A DNA stretch of 64,000 nt from Elephas maximus indicus (GCF_024166365.1 NC_064839.1:33430378-33494377); one strand, 5' to 3'. Positions 44,439 through 56,992 are shown, numbered from the stretch's first letter. The notes: generated from the letters alone by a model not told the origin. Program-made: numbers and translations.

Positions 44439-44555
44439 GCTTTTGTGGCCACAGGAACCAATCTGTCTCTCCAGTTTTTTCCGGCCAGCTGGCAGGGAGA
44501 ACAACGACAAACACCTAGCCGGGAGTATGTCGACTTAGAAAGAGAAGCAGGCAAG
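44439..44555 (+). CDS. CBFB: CBFB exon 3, residues 56-94
   Basis: 39 codons beginning AFVATGTNLSLQFFPASW and ending REAGK, phase 0, between 'tttctaaaag' and 'gtagga'. With residue numbering carried from exon 1, this exon supplies Gly61, Asn63 and Gln67, which I recall as part of the surface that contacts the Runt domain. The 94 residues encoded by exons 1-3 are about half of the ~182-187-residue protein. No exon encoding the next residues is found to the right edge, so the gene continues outside the window. Confidence 0.97.
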
Positions 44556-45201
44556 GTAGGAAACATTTATTTGCAATTTGAAATATTGTGGATTGTTTCA
44601 TTAGAGATTATCTCAGGTTGTATATTTTAATAATCATAGGTCTTATTACACAGGCATATGATCAGATTTGTTTTCATTCTCTATTATAAAGATATAATAC
44701 AGTTTTCTTAAAATCATTGTCAAATTTTTTTTATATCACTTATTATTAATTTCCTGTATATAACATTCACCATGGAATATTCTAGTCCTTAAAGAGATTA
44801 GTATGTTTTCTACATGTAATATTTAAAACTTAATTCCTTTAAAAGTATTGACACACTTTGTATTTACTAAAATGTGTGTGACTACAGTGTTGTAAAAAAA
44901 TGAAATTAAGAGAAAAGTGGAAAAAGGCTGTGTAGGCTTAAAACTGAGTGTTTAGAAATAGTTCATGGGTGACTTTCTAATTCTGTTAATATAGCAAATT
45001 TAATTTTGAGGAAAACAATGTGAAAATTTTAATCATTTTTTTGTTTTGTTTTGAGGAGACTCTTTTTAGAAAATCAATAAATACCTTCAGAATTTTATGT
45101 CAGAAGTTTAGGTTTAAGATGTAAAAAAGCTGAGATGCCTATTAAACTCTAAGTTAAATGTATTAGGTGATTTTGGTGAAGTTTTAATGAATAATATCTT
45201 G

Positions 45202-45619
45202 GATTGGTTGCTCTTTTTTTTTTAATGATTTTATTTTGATGTTGAGAATATAGGCAGCAAAACATACACCAATTCAACAATTTCTACATGTAAATTCGTG
45301 ACATTGATTACACTCTTTGAGTTGTGCAACCATTCTCACCCTCCTTTTCCTAGTTGTTCCTTCTCTATTAGCATAAATTCGCTGCCCCCTGAGGTCCCTG
45401 TTTAATCTTTTGAGTTGCTGTTGGCAGTTTGATCCCAAATAGATAGGTCTTAAGAGCACAGTGCTCAAGGCAGACATTCTTTACTGGTTAAGCTAAACTG
45501 TTGTTTGGTTTTATGAAGACTTTGGGGGTATTTTTGGTTTAAAGTTTAAAGCTTATTTCAGGGCCGTAGTTCCAGGATTTCACCCAGCCTCCATGGCTGG
45601 AGAAGATTGGTTGCTCTTT
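45202..45619 (-). mobile_element. L1 3' end (-), older subfamily, 15-bp duplication
   Basis: The insert 45217-45604 starts with a T run and reads 'gttgagaatataggcagcaaaacataca' onward. Exact copies of 'gattggttgctcttt' flank it (45202-45216 and 45605-45619). It is related to the L1 starting near 50083 rather than to the younger type at 48798. Confidence 0.85.
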
Positions 45620-46104
45620 GCTGTTTACTTTAAAGAACATTTTTGAAAAATTCCGACCTAATTTTATATTCAATATTTTTCTTGTTTTCCTTTGTAGTTT
45701 GTTTACATACAGTTGTCTTTATCAAGTTGCTAAATTACTTTTCTAACTGTAGTCATGAATAGCATAGCCTGTCACTTTAGTTGCAAAACGTTAAGACTCA
45801 TCTAAATATTCCTTTGAGAAAACTGAAAGATTTCTTGATTAGGCTGTGTTAAGAAAAAGATTTCTGATCTTACCTATACAATGAAGAGTTTTTGTTTTCT
45901 TTAATTTTATGATATTAGGTTTCATTCTTTGTGGCTGACAAACCAAACAACATATCTTTGGAGGGTGGGAGGATAGGTTATAGGATTTTTAAAATGTGTA
46001 AGAATCTACGAGTAATTTGCTTCCCTGTTCTATTAGTTTGTTTGCTTGGAAAATTAAAAGCAAATTGTCCAGATTTTACTATTTGATAATTTTATATATA
46101 AGGG

Positions 46105-46210
46105 GGAATCCCTGGGTAGCACAGATGGTTAAGCACTAGGCTGGTAACCTAAAGGTTGATGGTTCAAGTCCACCTAGAGGTGCCTCAGAAGAAAGGCCTG
46201 GCAAACCATC
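46105..46210 (+). repeat. Afrotherian tRNA-derived SINE fragment (+)
   Basis: The head 'gggaatccctgggtagcacagatggttaagcac' through 'tcaagtccacctagaggtgcctc' is present; the 3' half is missing. Confidence 0.8.
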
Positions 46211-46884
46211 CGGAAATTTACATTTTATTAGTACTAGTTTGTTTTTTGTAAAGGGCAGAGAGTAAATATTCTCAGTTTTGTGGGCTTAAGGTCACTGTTG
46301 CAACTACCCAATTCTGCCTTTGTAGTGTGAAAGCAGCCACAGACAATATGTAAACAAACAAGTGTGGCTGTGTTCCAAAAATGGTAACACTGGCAGAAAT
46401 CAGTATCTTTCCCACAGATTTAAGTCTGTGAATACTTACATACAGATCGTGTAATTTCCAAAAATAATTTTGCCAACACTTGTATTATACGAACAGGATC
46501 TAGAAGAAAAAAACATTTTAAGGCAAAAAACACTGCTAATGTATTGCTCCATGCCACTGAGTAAAAGCATTCCAGTGAATTTAGAGAAAAAGCGCTGACC
46601 TGTGTTTTCTCATCCATAGAGCTCAGACTGTGGCTGGGGGAGGTGTCTCTTATTTCTCTTGCTCCCTTTTTATGGTGTCTTTGTAATAATAACCATTAGC
46701 TTTTATTTCTGCCTCCACAGGACTAGGACTAGAAGCAAAGAAAATTGAAGGAGCTTCCCCCCAAAATTAATTATTTGCCTCTGGATCCCAAATCAGTGTC
46801 TTCTTTATTCTCTCAACCTAGTTACTTGAAGCATCTTAGTCCTCTTCCCGTTTATACTCAAAACCTTGAGAAAACTGTAGTGGT

Positions 46885-47095
46885 TAAAGACTTAGAAGTT
46901 ATGCATAGTTGAGTTAAATCCTGTTTTCTTTTTTTTACTGCTACATTTAGTACTCTAACTATGGGCAAGTTATTTAACCTTTATGGTTCTAAATTGTAAA
47001 TTGAGGATAATGCATACTTCCCAGGGCTGCCTTAAGGTTTAAATGAAATAGTGTATGTAAAGTGCTTACCAGTACCTGACACAGTTATTTAAAAA
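46885..47095 (+). repeat. MIR (+)
   Basis: 'agtggttaaagacttag', 'gggcaagttatttaacctttatggttc' and 'gtgcttaccagtacctgacac' follow MIR order. Confidence 0.7.
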
Positions 47096-47099
47096 TTAA

Positions 47100-48000
47100 T
47101 GTATTCAGTAGGTATTTATTGAACTGAGCACTGTCCTAGGAACTTGAGATACATCAGTGAACAAAACAAAGATCCCTTTTATGGAGGGAGTGGAGGAATA
47201 ATAAATTATGCATTATGTTACAAAGTGGTATTTTGGAAGAAAAGGAAAAGTTGAGTAGGATACGGGAGATCAGTGAGTGCAAGGTATAGGGAGGTTTGCA
47301 ATTTTAAATAGAATGATCTGGGTAGACCTCACTGAGAAGGACATACCTGAGCAGAGACCTGAAGGGGGTTAGGGATTGATAAGCTGTGCAGGGGAGAAAG
47401 GTAATCTAAACAGAAGAGACAGCCATTGTAAAGGCCCTGAAGCTGAGAGCAAGCATGCCAGCATGTGGCTGGAGCAGTCTGAGCAAGGAGGAGAGTAGTA
47501 GGAGATGAGATCAGGAAGGTAACAGGGAGCCAATTCATGTGACTATGGTAGGCCACTATAACAACATGGACTTTTATTCTGAGTGAAATGGGGAGTAGTT
47601 GTACATTTTTGAGCAGATGAGTGATACGATATGTCTTGGGTTTTGAAAAGATTACTCTGGCTGCTGGGCTAATAATAGACTGTAGGGGGCAGGGGTAAAT
47701 CTGGGAGACTAGTTGGGCTATTGGAGTAATCTAGGCAAGAGATTAAGGTGGTAGCAGTGAGAAGTGGTCATCATCTGGATGTATTTTGAAGGTAGAGCCA
47801 ACAGGGCTTACTTATGGATTAGATGCGGGGTGTCAGAAAGAGAGTAAAGAATGACTCCAGCTTTTTTGACTTGAACAACAGGGAGTATGGAATTGCTGTC
47901 ATCTGAGATGGGAAAGGTTATGGGCAGAACAGTTAAGAGGAGCAGTTTAGGTTCGTTTAGGACATGTGAGTTTGCAGTGGTAGCTTGTTATTGCAGCTTC
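47100..48000 (+). repeat. Ancient interspersed repeat, related to 20750-21290
   Basis: 'aggtatttattgaactgagcac', 'tattctgagtgaaatggggagtag', 'gattactctggctgctgggc' and 'ggatgtattttgaaggtagagcc' belong to one old mammalian repeat. Partial copies lie at 20750-21290 and 23400-23600. Class uncertain. Confidence 0.45.
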
Positions 48001-48094
48001 CATTTCCTTATCACCACCCTTAACTTGTTAAGTTATGGCTCTGCTTTTTCATAAATGACCTTCTGTCTACTCATCTCGAGTTCAGTGGCCTTTT

Positions 48095-48797
48095 ACAAAA
48101 AATTAACCTTATTGACATATACTTTACGTATGATCAAATACACCCATTTCAAGTGTATAAATTTAGTTTTAACAAATGTATACATCCATGTAAACACCAC
48201 CACAGTCATTTCCATCACCCCCCGGAAGTTCCTTCATGCTCCTTTATAGTCCTTCCCCACCTCCACCCACCCGTCCACATTATAGGCAGACACCGATCTT
48301 GTTTCTAACATGGTTTTGCCTTTTCTAGAATTTCATATAAATGGAATTGTACAGTATGTACTCTTTTGTATTTGCTTTTTTGCTTAGCATAAAGTTGAGT
48401 TGAATCAGCGTTCATTCCTTTTAATTTCTGAATGGTATTCCATTGTATGAATGTACTACAGTTTATTCACCTTGGGATATTTGGATTGTTTCTAGTTTTT
48501 GGCTAATTCTTATGCTGCTATGAACATTCGTGTACAAAATCTGTGCACGTATTTTTTCATTTCTCTTGGGTAAATTTCCTAGGAGTGGAATTGCTAGGCT
48601 GTATAAGTGTAAAACTTTATAAGAAACTGCCAAATACTCTACCAGTAATGAAAGAGAGTTCAATTTGCTTTGCATTCTTGCTGACACTTGGCATTGTCAG
48701 ACTTTTTAACTTTGACCGTTAAGGTAAGTGGTAATGGAATCTCATAGTGGTTTTAATTTGCATGTCCCTGATGGGTAAAGATACTGAGCATCTTTTT
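48095..48797 (-). repeat. Old L1 3' end (-), host of a younger L1
   Basis: 'ttgacatatactttacgtatgatcaaatacaccc' to 'ggttttaatttgcatgtccctgatgg' is the end of L1 ORF2 plus 3'UTR in reverse. It is interrupted at 48797 and resumes at 49378 ('ctgagcatctttttatgtgctcattggctg'). Confidence 0.75.
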
Positions 48798-49391
48798 TAG
48801 TGTGTGTGTGCTTTAAGTGAAAGTTTACAGTTCAAGTTAGTTTCTCATACAAAAATTTATACACATTGTTATGTGACCAAAGTTGCTGTCCCTGTAATGT
48901 GACAGCACACTCCTCCTTTCCATCCCGGATTTCCCGTGTCCTTTTTCACCTTCTCATCTCGCCTCTGAACAGGAGTTGCCCGTTTAGTCTCGTGTGTCTA
49001 CTTAAGAAGCAGCCCCTTCAGGAGCATCATTTTATGTCTTATAGTCCAGTCTAATCTTTGTCTGAAGAGTTGACTTCAGGGATGGTTTCATTTCTGGGCT
49101 AACAGAGTCCGAGGGCCCTGTCTTCCAGGGTCCCTCCAGTCTCAGTCACACCATTAAGTCTGGTCTTTTAACTAGAATTGAGTTTGGCCCCCCCACTTTC
49201 TTCCTGCTCCGTCAGGGACTCTGTTGTGTTCTCTGTCAAGGCGGTCATTGGTTGTAGTCGGGTTACCATCTAGTTCTTCTGGGCTCACGCTGGTGGAGTC
49301 TCTGGTTTTTGTGGCCCTTTCTGTCTCTTGGGCTAATATTTTCCTTGTGTTTTCGGTGTTCTTCATTCTCCTTTATGCTGAGCATCTTTTT
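48784..49391 (-). mobile_element. L1 3'UTR insertion (-), 14-bp duplication
   Basis: The insert 48798-49377 begins 'gtgctttaagtgaaagtttacagttcaagttag', the signature of the L1 type recurrent in this window, and is cut off within the 3'UTR. The duplication 'ctgagcatcttttt' flanks it (48784-48797 and 49378-49391). Confidence 0.85.
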
Positions 49392-49494
49392 ATGTGCTCA
49401 TTGGCTGTTTGTGTAGCTTCTTTTGCTGAGATGTTTTCTTAACTATGTTGCACTGTGAGAAAAGGAGCATATATTTGGACTGAGTGACTGGGTT

Positions 49495-49660
49495 TAATTT
49501 TCCGCCTTTGACTTAATACCTGTGACCTTGGCAAATTATTTAACTTTTCTGAACCTGTTTCTGCACTCTAAAATGGGAGTGAGAAAAGAGTTTAACCTAT
49601 GAGGTTATTGGAGAATTAGAGATTACGTGTATGTAAGTGACCTGGAATGGTATCTGGCAC
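49495..49660 (+). repeat. MIR (+)
   Basis: 'acctgtgaccttggcaaattatttaac', 'cactctaaaatggga' and 'ggaatggtatctggcac' mark MIR. Confidence 0.7.
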
Positions 49661-49666
49661 ATCCAA

Positions 49667-49845
49667 CCCAAAACCAAACCTGTTGCCATCAAGTCAGTTT
49701 GGACTCCGAACAACCCTATAGGACAGAGTAGAGCTACAGCATAGGATTTCCAAGGAGTGGCTGGTGGATTTGTACTGCCGATCTTTTGGTTGGCAGCTAT
49801 AGCTCACTGTAACTCCTAACCACTGCGCCAGTAGGTCTCCGGTGT
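49667..49845 (-). repeat. Afrotherian tRNA-derived SINE (-)
   Basis: 'ccaaaaccaaacctgttgccatcaagtc' to 'cactgcgccagtaggtctcc'. Confidence 0.88.
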
Positions 49846-49884
49846 CTGGTACATAGACATAATAAATTAGGCTATTAGTGTCTT

Positions 49885-50010
49885 TTTCGGAAACCCTGAT
49901 GGTGTACTGGCTAAGAGCTACAGCTGCTAACCAAAAGGTCAGCAGTTCAAATCCACCAGGCACTCTTCGGAAACCATATGGGCAGTTCTGCCCTGTCCAG
50001 CAACGGGTTA
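49885..50010 (+). repeat. Afrotherian tRNA-derived SINE (+), 3'-shortened
   Basis: 'ggaaaccctgatggtgtactggctaagagc' through 'ggtcagcagttcaaatccaccagg' and 'gggcagttctgccctgtccagcaacgg'; the usual 'gtcgctatgagtcggaa' segment is deleted. Confidence 0.82.
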
Positions 50011-50269
50011 GTATCTTTTTCAGTGTTTGAGGGTATTGGTAAAAACGCCTTCATAAAATTCTTTGTTTTCTTAAAAAAATTTTTTTTTTTTTACAACAGT
50101 GCAACAGTTTCTACGTGTACTGTTTAGTGACATTGATTACATTTTTTGAGTTGTGAAGCCATTCTCACCCCCCTTTTCTGAGTTGTTCCTCTCCCATTAA
50201 CATGAATTCACTGCTTCCTAAAGTTCCTATCTAATCTTTCAAATTGCTGTTATCAATTTGGTCCCATAT

Positions 50270-50478
50270 CCCAAACCAAACTCACTGTTGTCAAGTCAAT
50301 TTCAATTCATAGTGACCCTATAGGGCAGAGTAGAACTACCGCATAGGTTTTCCAAGGCTGTAAATCTTTGCGGAAGTAGACTGCCACATCTTTCTCCCAT
50401 GGAGCAGCTGGGGGTTTGAACTACTGATCTTTGGTTAGCAGCCAAGCACTTTAACCACTGCACCACCAGGGCTTCTTG
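50270..50478 (-). repeat. Afrotherian tRNA-derived SINE, longer form (-)
   Basis: 'cccaaaccaaactcactgttgtcaagtc' to 'aaccactgcaccaccagggcttc', with the 'ggctgtaaatctttgcggaagtagac' segment. Inserted in an older L1. Confidence 0.9.
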
Positions 50479-51537
50479 ATCCCATGTAGATCTTAAAAGA
50501 GCATAATGCTCAAGGGAGACATTTTTTTACTGGTTAAGCTAAACTATTGTTTGGTTTTAAGAGAACTTGAAGGGGTATTTTTGGTGTAAGTTTTAAAGAT
50601 TATCTCAGGGCAGTAGTTTCAGAGGTTCACCTAACCTTCATGGCTCCAGGAAGTCTGGAGTCCGTGAGAATTTGAAATTCTGTTCTGCATTTTTTCCGTT
50701 TTGATTAGGATGATTTCTATAGAATCTTTGATCAAAGTGTTCAATAGTGATAGCTGGGCGCCATCCAGCTCTCCAGGTCTTGTGGCAAAGGAAGCAGTTG
50801 TTCATGGAGGCGATTAGGCACACATTCCAGTCCTCCTGTTCCTGACTCTCGTTCTTCTGTTGCTCCAGGCAAATAGAGACCAATTAGTGTGCCTTGGATG
50901 GCTGCTTGCAAATTTTTAAGACCCCAGGCACTATGCAACAAACTAGGAAGTACAACAGATGCACTGAACATATTACTAGGCCAATTAACTGGATGTCCTA
51001 TGAAACCATGACCCTAAACGTCCAAACCAAGGAACCAACTCCGTGAGGTTTTTGGTTGTACGTAAGCAGCCTCAGCAGCTACATTTTTTTTGTTGTTGTT
51101 GTTATTTTTTGGTCATCGTTGTAAATATATCTGTAAACCGCTTTTGCCGATTCAACTTTTCACAGTTGTACAACTTATTGACAGCAGTTACAGCAACCAT
51201 AATCAGCTGTGCGTCTCTGTCCTTAATCTAAGCGAAGTTATACAATATTTGTCCTTTTGCGATTGACTTTTTTCTCTCAGCATGTCTTCCAGCTTCATCT
51301 GTATTATAGCATGTATCAAGACTTCATTTCTCCTACTACCTGAGTAGTAGTCTGTTGTACGTATGTACAGCATTTTATTTATTCATTCATCTATTGATGG
51401 GCATTTAGTTTGTTTCCACCTTGGCTGTTGTGAATAGTGCTGTGATGAACATTGATGTACAAATCTCTGTTTGAGTCTTTATTTTCAAGTCTTTGGGTAT
51501 ATACCTAGAAGTGAAATTGCTGGGTCATACGGTAGTT

Positions 51538-51697
51538 CTGGAGCCCTGGTGGCATTGTAGTTAAGAGCTCAGCTGGTAACCAAAAGGTCAGCAGTTCTAA
51601 TCCACCAGCTGCTCCTTGGAAACCCTATGGGGCAGTTCTTTTCTGCCCTGTAGGGTCGCTGTGAGTCAGAATTGACTTGATGGCAGCAGGTTAATGG
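51538..51697 (+). repeat. Afrotherian tRNA-derived SINE (+)
   Basis: 'ctggagccctggtggcattgtagttaagagctc' to 'gaattgacttgatggcagcagg'; a near-complete young copy inside L1. Confidence 0.9.
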
Positions 51698-51913
51698 GGA
51701 TGGTATTTCTATTTTTAGTTTTTCAGGGAACCACAACATTGTTTTCCACAACAGCTATACCATTTTGCATACCTATCAGCAATGGGTAAGAGTTCCTGTT
51801 TCCCCACATGCTCGGCAAAATGTGTTATTTTCTTTTTTAATCTTTAGCCATCCTAGTAGGAGTGAAATGGTATCTTACTGTGGTTTTGATTTACATCTGT
51901 GATGGCTAATGAG

Positions 51914-52075
51914 CTGGAGCCCTGGTGTCCCAGTGGTTAAGAGCTCAGCTGTCAACCAAAAGATCAGCAGTTCAGATCCACCACTTGGTCCTTGGAAACC
52001 TGTTGGGGCACTTCTACTCTGTCCAGTAGGGTTGATATGAGTCAGAATGGATTCGGCAGCAACAGGTTTGGTTTT
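51914..52075 (+). repeat. Afrotherian tRNA-derived SINE (+)
   Basis: 'ctggagccctggtgtcccagtggttaagagctc' to 'cagcaacaggtttggtttttg'; a near-complete copy inside the same L1. Confidence 0.9.
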
Positions 52076-52118
52076 TGATGCCTAATGGTGGTGAGCGTCT
52101 TTTCATGTGTTTGGTGGT

Positions 52119-52987
52119 GCTTTCCTGGTTTTTTTTTTTTTTTTTAACTTTTATTGAGCTTCAAGTGAACGTTTACAATTCAAGTCAGTCTGTCACATAT
52201 AAGTTTACATACATCTTACTCCGTACTCCCACTTGCTCTCCCCCTAATGAGTCAGCCCTTCTAGTCTCTCCTTTCGCGACAATTTTGCCAGGTTCCCACT
52301 CTCTCTATCCTCCCATCCCCCCTCCAGACAGGAGATGCCAACAGTCTCAAGTGTCCACCTGATATTATTAGCTCACTCTTCATCAGCGTCTCTCTCCCAC
52401 CCACTGTCCAGTCCCTTTCATGTCTGATGAATTGTCTTTGGGGATGGTTCCCATCCTGTGCCAACAGAAGGTTTGGGGACCATGGCCGCCGGGATTCCTC
52501 TAGTCTCAGTCAGACCATTAAGTTTGGTCTTTTTATGAGAGTTTGGGGTCTGCATCCCACTGATCTCCTGCTCCCTCAGGGGTTCTCTGTTGTGCTCCCT
52601 GTCAGGGCAGTCATCGATTGTGGCCAGGCACCAACTAGTTCTTCTGGTCTCAGGATGATGTAGGTCTCTGGTTCATGTGGCCCTTTCTGTCTCTTGGGCT
52701 CTTAGTTGTCGTGTGACCTTGGTGTTCTTCATTCTCCTTTGCTCCAGGTGGGTTGAGACCAATTGATGCATCTTAGATGGCCGCTTATTAGCATTTAAGA
52801 CCCCAGATGCCACATTTCAAAGTGGGATGCAGAATGTTTTCCTAATAGAATTATTTTGCCAATTGACTTAGAAGTCCCCTTAAACCATGGTCCCCAACCC
52901 CCCGCCCTTGCTCCGCTGACCTTTGAAGCATTCGTTTTATCCCGGAAACTTCTTTGCTTTTGGTCCAGTCCAGCTTTCCTGGTTTTT
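52119..52987 (-). mobile_element. L1 3'UTR insertion (-), 15-bp duplication
   Basis: The insert 52134-52972 (839 bp) has a T run at its left and reads 'ttttattgagcttcaagtgaacg' to 'ggtccagtcca'. It is the best preserved example of this L1 3'UTR in the window. 'gctttcctggttttt' flanks it at 52119-52133 and 52973-52987. Confidence 0.88.
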
Positions 52988-53504
52988 ATGTTTCATTTCC
53001 TACATGTCTGACCATCCCTTCCATAAGCCTAATTTTACAGCATATCCATCTTCTTTAGGGAGGCTTTGCTCTGAGTGTGACCCCAGCCTGCCTCTCTTTT
53101 CATAGTCTCTCTTGAGTATCTCATTTCTTTTCATATCCTTAATAATTGCCTCTGTATGTTGGACTTCTAGGTCTTTTTCCCAGGCTCTAGTTGGTGAAGC
53201 ATTTTCCATTGTAGCAAGTTAGTTACTATATTGCCAAACCGTTTGTGTTCATATTTTTTTGTAAGGAGAAATGAATCATTAATTGATATCATGCCAGTGG
53301 AGAGATTAAATGTTTTGTCTATAATTTTATTAGGAAATTAAAGCCCTTAGGAAGTAAGTTATATTGATTTACAGTTAGGCTTTTTAAAAATAGTACTTTG
53401 AAATCTGTATATCTGACCCATTATGTAAGTTGAATATTGTATGTCAGGTCGTCAGACTGGTTTAACTTTTGAAGATTTTTTGATAAGTATTTATACGCAC
53501 AACA

Positions 53505-53615
53505 CTACAAGTTGTCATCAAGTCGATTCCAACTGCCCCATTTTCATCAAAGTAAAACTGCGCTCCGTAAGGTTTTCAGTGGATGATTTTCAGAAGTAGG
53601 TTGAGATACTCCTAT
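53505..53615 (-). repeat. SINE/RTE fragment (-)
   Basis: 'tacaagttgtcatcaagtcgattccaac' and 'ggttttcagtggatgattttcagaagtagg' are body segments shared by the AfroSINE and RTE elements. Both ends are missing. Confidence 0.65.
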
Positions 53616-53984
53616 ATAAAATCAAAGTTTTTTGGGACGAGCGGAGTTTATTTGATTGGATAGATTAATAGAATATGTTTCTCTGTAATCAGGAATTAAA
53701 AATCTGGTTAAATCTGGATTATAGTGTTTGACAGAATTTAGAGAATGAATTTTTACCATGAATAAAATTATATAACTAGAAAATGAATTTTTGAAATCAG
53801 TTTCTTTACATTCAGAAAATAATCTTGTTGTATGATCAAAAATTATTTGTGAAGTTTTTTTAATATTGAAATAATAGTTGTCTAATGTCAGCAAAATCCA
53901 CTTTTTTTGAGCTAAAGTGGAGGCATAGCATTGTAACTAATTCTTTTTAGAAATTGTTATTCTGAATTGTTGATTAGGTCTGTT

Positions 53985-54480
53985 TTAATTATCTATTCTT
54001 GTGTAGCAAATTACCTTAAAATTTAGTAGCTTAAAAAACAATAACCATTTATTATCTTACATAGTTTTTGAGCATGAGGAATCTGGAAGTGACTTGGCCA
54101 GGTGGTCTCTCGTGAGATTATAGTCACGCTGTTGGCTGGGGCTGTGCAGTCTCTGAAGACTTGACTGGAGCTGAAGGATCCACTTCCACCTTCACTCACA
54201 TGACTGTTGGTAGGAGGCTTGCGATGTGGGTCTCTCAGTAGAGCTGCTTACCAGATGGCTTCCCCCAGAATGAGTAATTCAAGAAAGAAAGAAAAATGTA
54301 TGACCTGTTTTATGACCTATTCTCTGAGTCACTTGTGTCTTATTCTGTTCATTAGAAAAGAGTCACTGAATCTAGCCCACACTCAAAAGGAGAGAAGGGA
54401 TTTACACATAGGCGTGAATATCAGTAGGCAGGGATCATTAGGGGCTATCATAGTGGCAGCTGCCACGATACCAATTTTAG
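53985..54480 (+). repeat. Ancient interspersed repeat (class uncertain)
   Basis: 'attatctattcttgtgtagcaaattaccttaaaatttagtagc', 'gttggctggggctgtgcag' and 'cattagaaaagagtcactgaatctagccc' are motifs of an old, widespread mammalian repeat. I cannot name the family with confidence. Confidence 0.5.
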
Positions 54481-54534
54481 TGAACTCAGAAAAAAATTAG
54501 AATACTAATAGAGAGGAAACAAGAAGCTCCATAT

Positions 54535-55261
54535 TCTGATTTTTGTTTTGTTTTAATATTTATTTTTTTTTATTGTGCTTTAAGTGAAAGTTTACAGTTC
54601 AAGTTAGTTTCTTATACAAAAATTTATATACACGTTGTTATGTGACCCTAGTTGCTCTCCCTGTAATGTGACAGCACGTTCCTCTTTTCACCCCGGATTT
54701 CCCGTGTCCGTTCAGCCAGCGTTTGTCCCTTTTGCCTTCTCATCTCACCTCCAGAAGGATCTGCTCATTTAGTCTCATGTGGTCTCTGAGTAGGAATGGA
54801 GTTGATGGCAGTGGGTTTGGTTTTGGTTTGGTCTGCTTGAGCTAAGAGCACTCTTTTCAGGAGTATCGTTTTATGCCTTATAGTCCAGTCTAATCTTTGT
54901 CTGAAGATTTGGCTTTGGAAATGGTTTCAGTTCTGGGCTAACAGAGAGTCCAGGGGCTGTGTCTTCTGGGGTCCCTCCAGTCTCAGTCATACCATTAAGT
55001 CTGGTCTTTTTAATAGAATTGAGTCATCCGCCTCCCCTACTCCCCCCCCCCCCCCCCCCCGCCGCTTTTCTCCTCCATCAGGGTCTCTGTTGTGTTTCCT
55101 GTCAGGGCAGTCAGTGGTGGTAGCCAGGCACTGTCTAGTCCTTCTGGTTTCAGGCTGATGGAGTCTCTGGTTTATGTGGCCCTTTCTGTCTCTTGGTCTC
55201 GTATTTTCCTTGTGTCTTTGGTGTTCTTCATTCTCCTTTGCTCCAGGTGGGTCTGATTTTT
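54535..55261 (-). mobile_element. L1 3'UTR insertion (-) with poly-C tract
   Basis: The insert 54545-55251 is flanked by 'tctgattttt' (54535-54544 and 55252-55261). It reads 'gtgctttaagtgaaagtttacag' onward. A scrap of SINE tail ('tggagttgatggcagtgggtttgg') lies inside it near 54796-54830. A run of 19 C occupies 55042-55060. Confidence 0.82.
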
Positions 55262-55404
55262 ATTTTAAATATGTTTTTATGATTTAAGAAAATGGGCTTG
55301 GCTAAATCAGTCCTTTAATTCATTCTTTCTGCCTTATGGTTCTATAAATAGACTATTTTTAAACCAAGGGTCTTCACTAAGGAAAGTATGTTAATGGATA
55401 CCAG

Positions 55405-55605
55405 TATCAGTTGCCATTGAGTTAATTCTGACTCATGGTGACCCCATGTGTTGCAGAGTAGAACTGTGTTCTGTATGGTTTCGAGGCTGTAACTTTTGGG
55501 AAGCAGATCCCAGGCCTTTCTTCAGAGGTGCCTCTGGGTGGGTTTGGACTGTCAACTTTTCAGTTAGTTGTCAACTGCTTCACTAACTCTGCCACCCAGT
55601 GACTG
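55405..55605 (-). repeat. Afrotherian tRNA-derived SINE, older (-)
   Basis: 'cagttgccattgagttaattctgactcatgg' to 'ctaactctgccacccagtgac'; diverged. Confidence 0.82.
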
Positions 55606-55624
55606 CGTGGTTGTTATTGGATGA

Positions 55625-55836
55625 CCTAGACCTGGACCTGCTGCCGTTGAGTTGATTCCGACTCACAGCGACCCTGTAGGACAATATAACTGCCCCATAG
55701 GGTTTCTAAGGCCGTAAATCTTTACTGAAGCAGACTACCACATCTTCCTCCTGTGGAGCAGCTAGCTTTTGGTTTGAACTGCTGACTTTTCAGTTGGCAG
55801 CTGAGCGCATTAACCACTGTGCCACCAGGGCTCCTT
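55625..55836 (-). repeat. Afrotherian tRNA-derived SINE, longer form (-)
   Basis: 'cctggacctgctgccgttgagttg' to 'accactgtgccaccagggctcc', with the 'ggccgtaaatctttactgaagcagac' segment. Confidence 0.88.
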
Positions 55837-55999
55837 ATTGGATAATTAACCATAAATAGGTGTTTTATGCAAGATCATGTCAGGGCACAGATGTTTATAA
55901 CCAGTCTTTCAAATATATTTGAAACTTCTGTACTCACATGTCTAGTGAGCTGTCTACATGGGCTCTTAATAAGGGTCTTTCTCAGGAGAGGTTTAAAAT

Positions 56000-56160
56000 A
56001 ATACAGTATGGGGGAAAGATCTCTGGATTTGAGTCAAAAGACAGTCATAACTTTTCTTTACCTGTAAATGGGGATCAGAATATCTGCCCTATTCATACAC
56101 CTCATGTGAGAATTAAATGAGGCACCAGAACATGGGAAAATGCCTTTTAAATTGCAAAAC
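56000..56160 (+). repeat. MIR fragment (+)
   Basis: 'ctggatttgagtcaaaagacag', 'tttacctgtaaatggggatcag' and 'gtgagaattaaatgagg' follow MIR order. Confidence 0.6.
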
Positions 56161-56992
56161 TCTATACCCAAAGTTAAGCTATTCGGTTTTATAGGGTGAG
56201 AATATAGATAATTTAATCAAGGCTATTTTTTTTTTTAATAGCATGCCTTAGGTCAGTTTCACTTTAGGTAGCCATGCACGTGTTGGAACACCACATCTTT
56301 CCCAAGTGGTCTATCCTGTTGTGGTTATAGACCCTGACAGCCAAGATGTACTTAATTCTTCTTTACTTAAGATGATTTCCTCTAATTTGACTGTCAGAAG
56401 ACAAGGAAAGCAACTGATAAGAATTTTAACCGTGCTTGGGTTAAATTTTTGTAGACCAAGCAACTTCAATTCCTTCGATCATTCCTCTGAGGACCTATTT
56501 CCAATTATTTTTTACCTCAAATTAATGCAAATGACTATGGCCGACTATAAATTATTTGTCTTGAGTGGTCAGATTAATGATTTTTGCATGTAATCTGTGT
56601 TTCATAACCTCAGTAGGATTTTGAATTAATGATTGTGTGTGTGCTTACTATGTGATCTGAATTTGTGAGTTACAGAGTATGAAAAAATATTTTATAAACT
56701 GAAACATGAACTTTACAGTGCTACTGTTTGTTTACCATTTTCCTGTGGAAATTGAATGTACTATTTAGTTTTAATACGTTGGCTCCAAAAACAAAGATTA
56801 AACTCTTTGTTTATGACGTTTATCATTTTAATTGATAGTCAAATGACATTAGCAGTGGGTATCAGTAAGTAGTTTTAAAGCATATGTCATCAGAGTAGGT
56901 ACTTTTAAAAAATTTTAGGTTGTGTGTTCATTTTTTCCCACTTTCTGGACTTCTGTACTTAAAACAAAAATCTTACGTATTGAGTTTCAGAG

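Larger units (their letters stand above)
50083..52118 (-). repeat. Older L1 (-), 3'UTR into ORF2 end, broken by three SINEs
   Basis: It begins with a T run and 'acaacagtgcaacagtttctac', shared with the L1 at 45217. From about 51240 it reads as the reversed end of L1 ORF2 ('gcatgtcttccagcttcatctgtattatagc', 'atacctagaagtgaaattgctggg'). SINEs interrupt it at 50270-50478, 51538-51697 and 51914-52075. Confidence 0.75.
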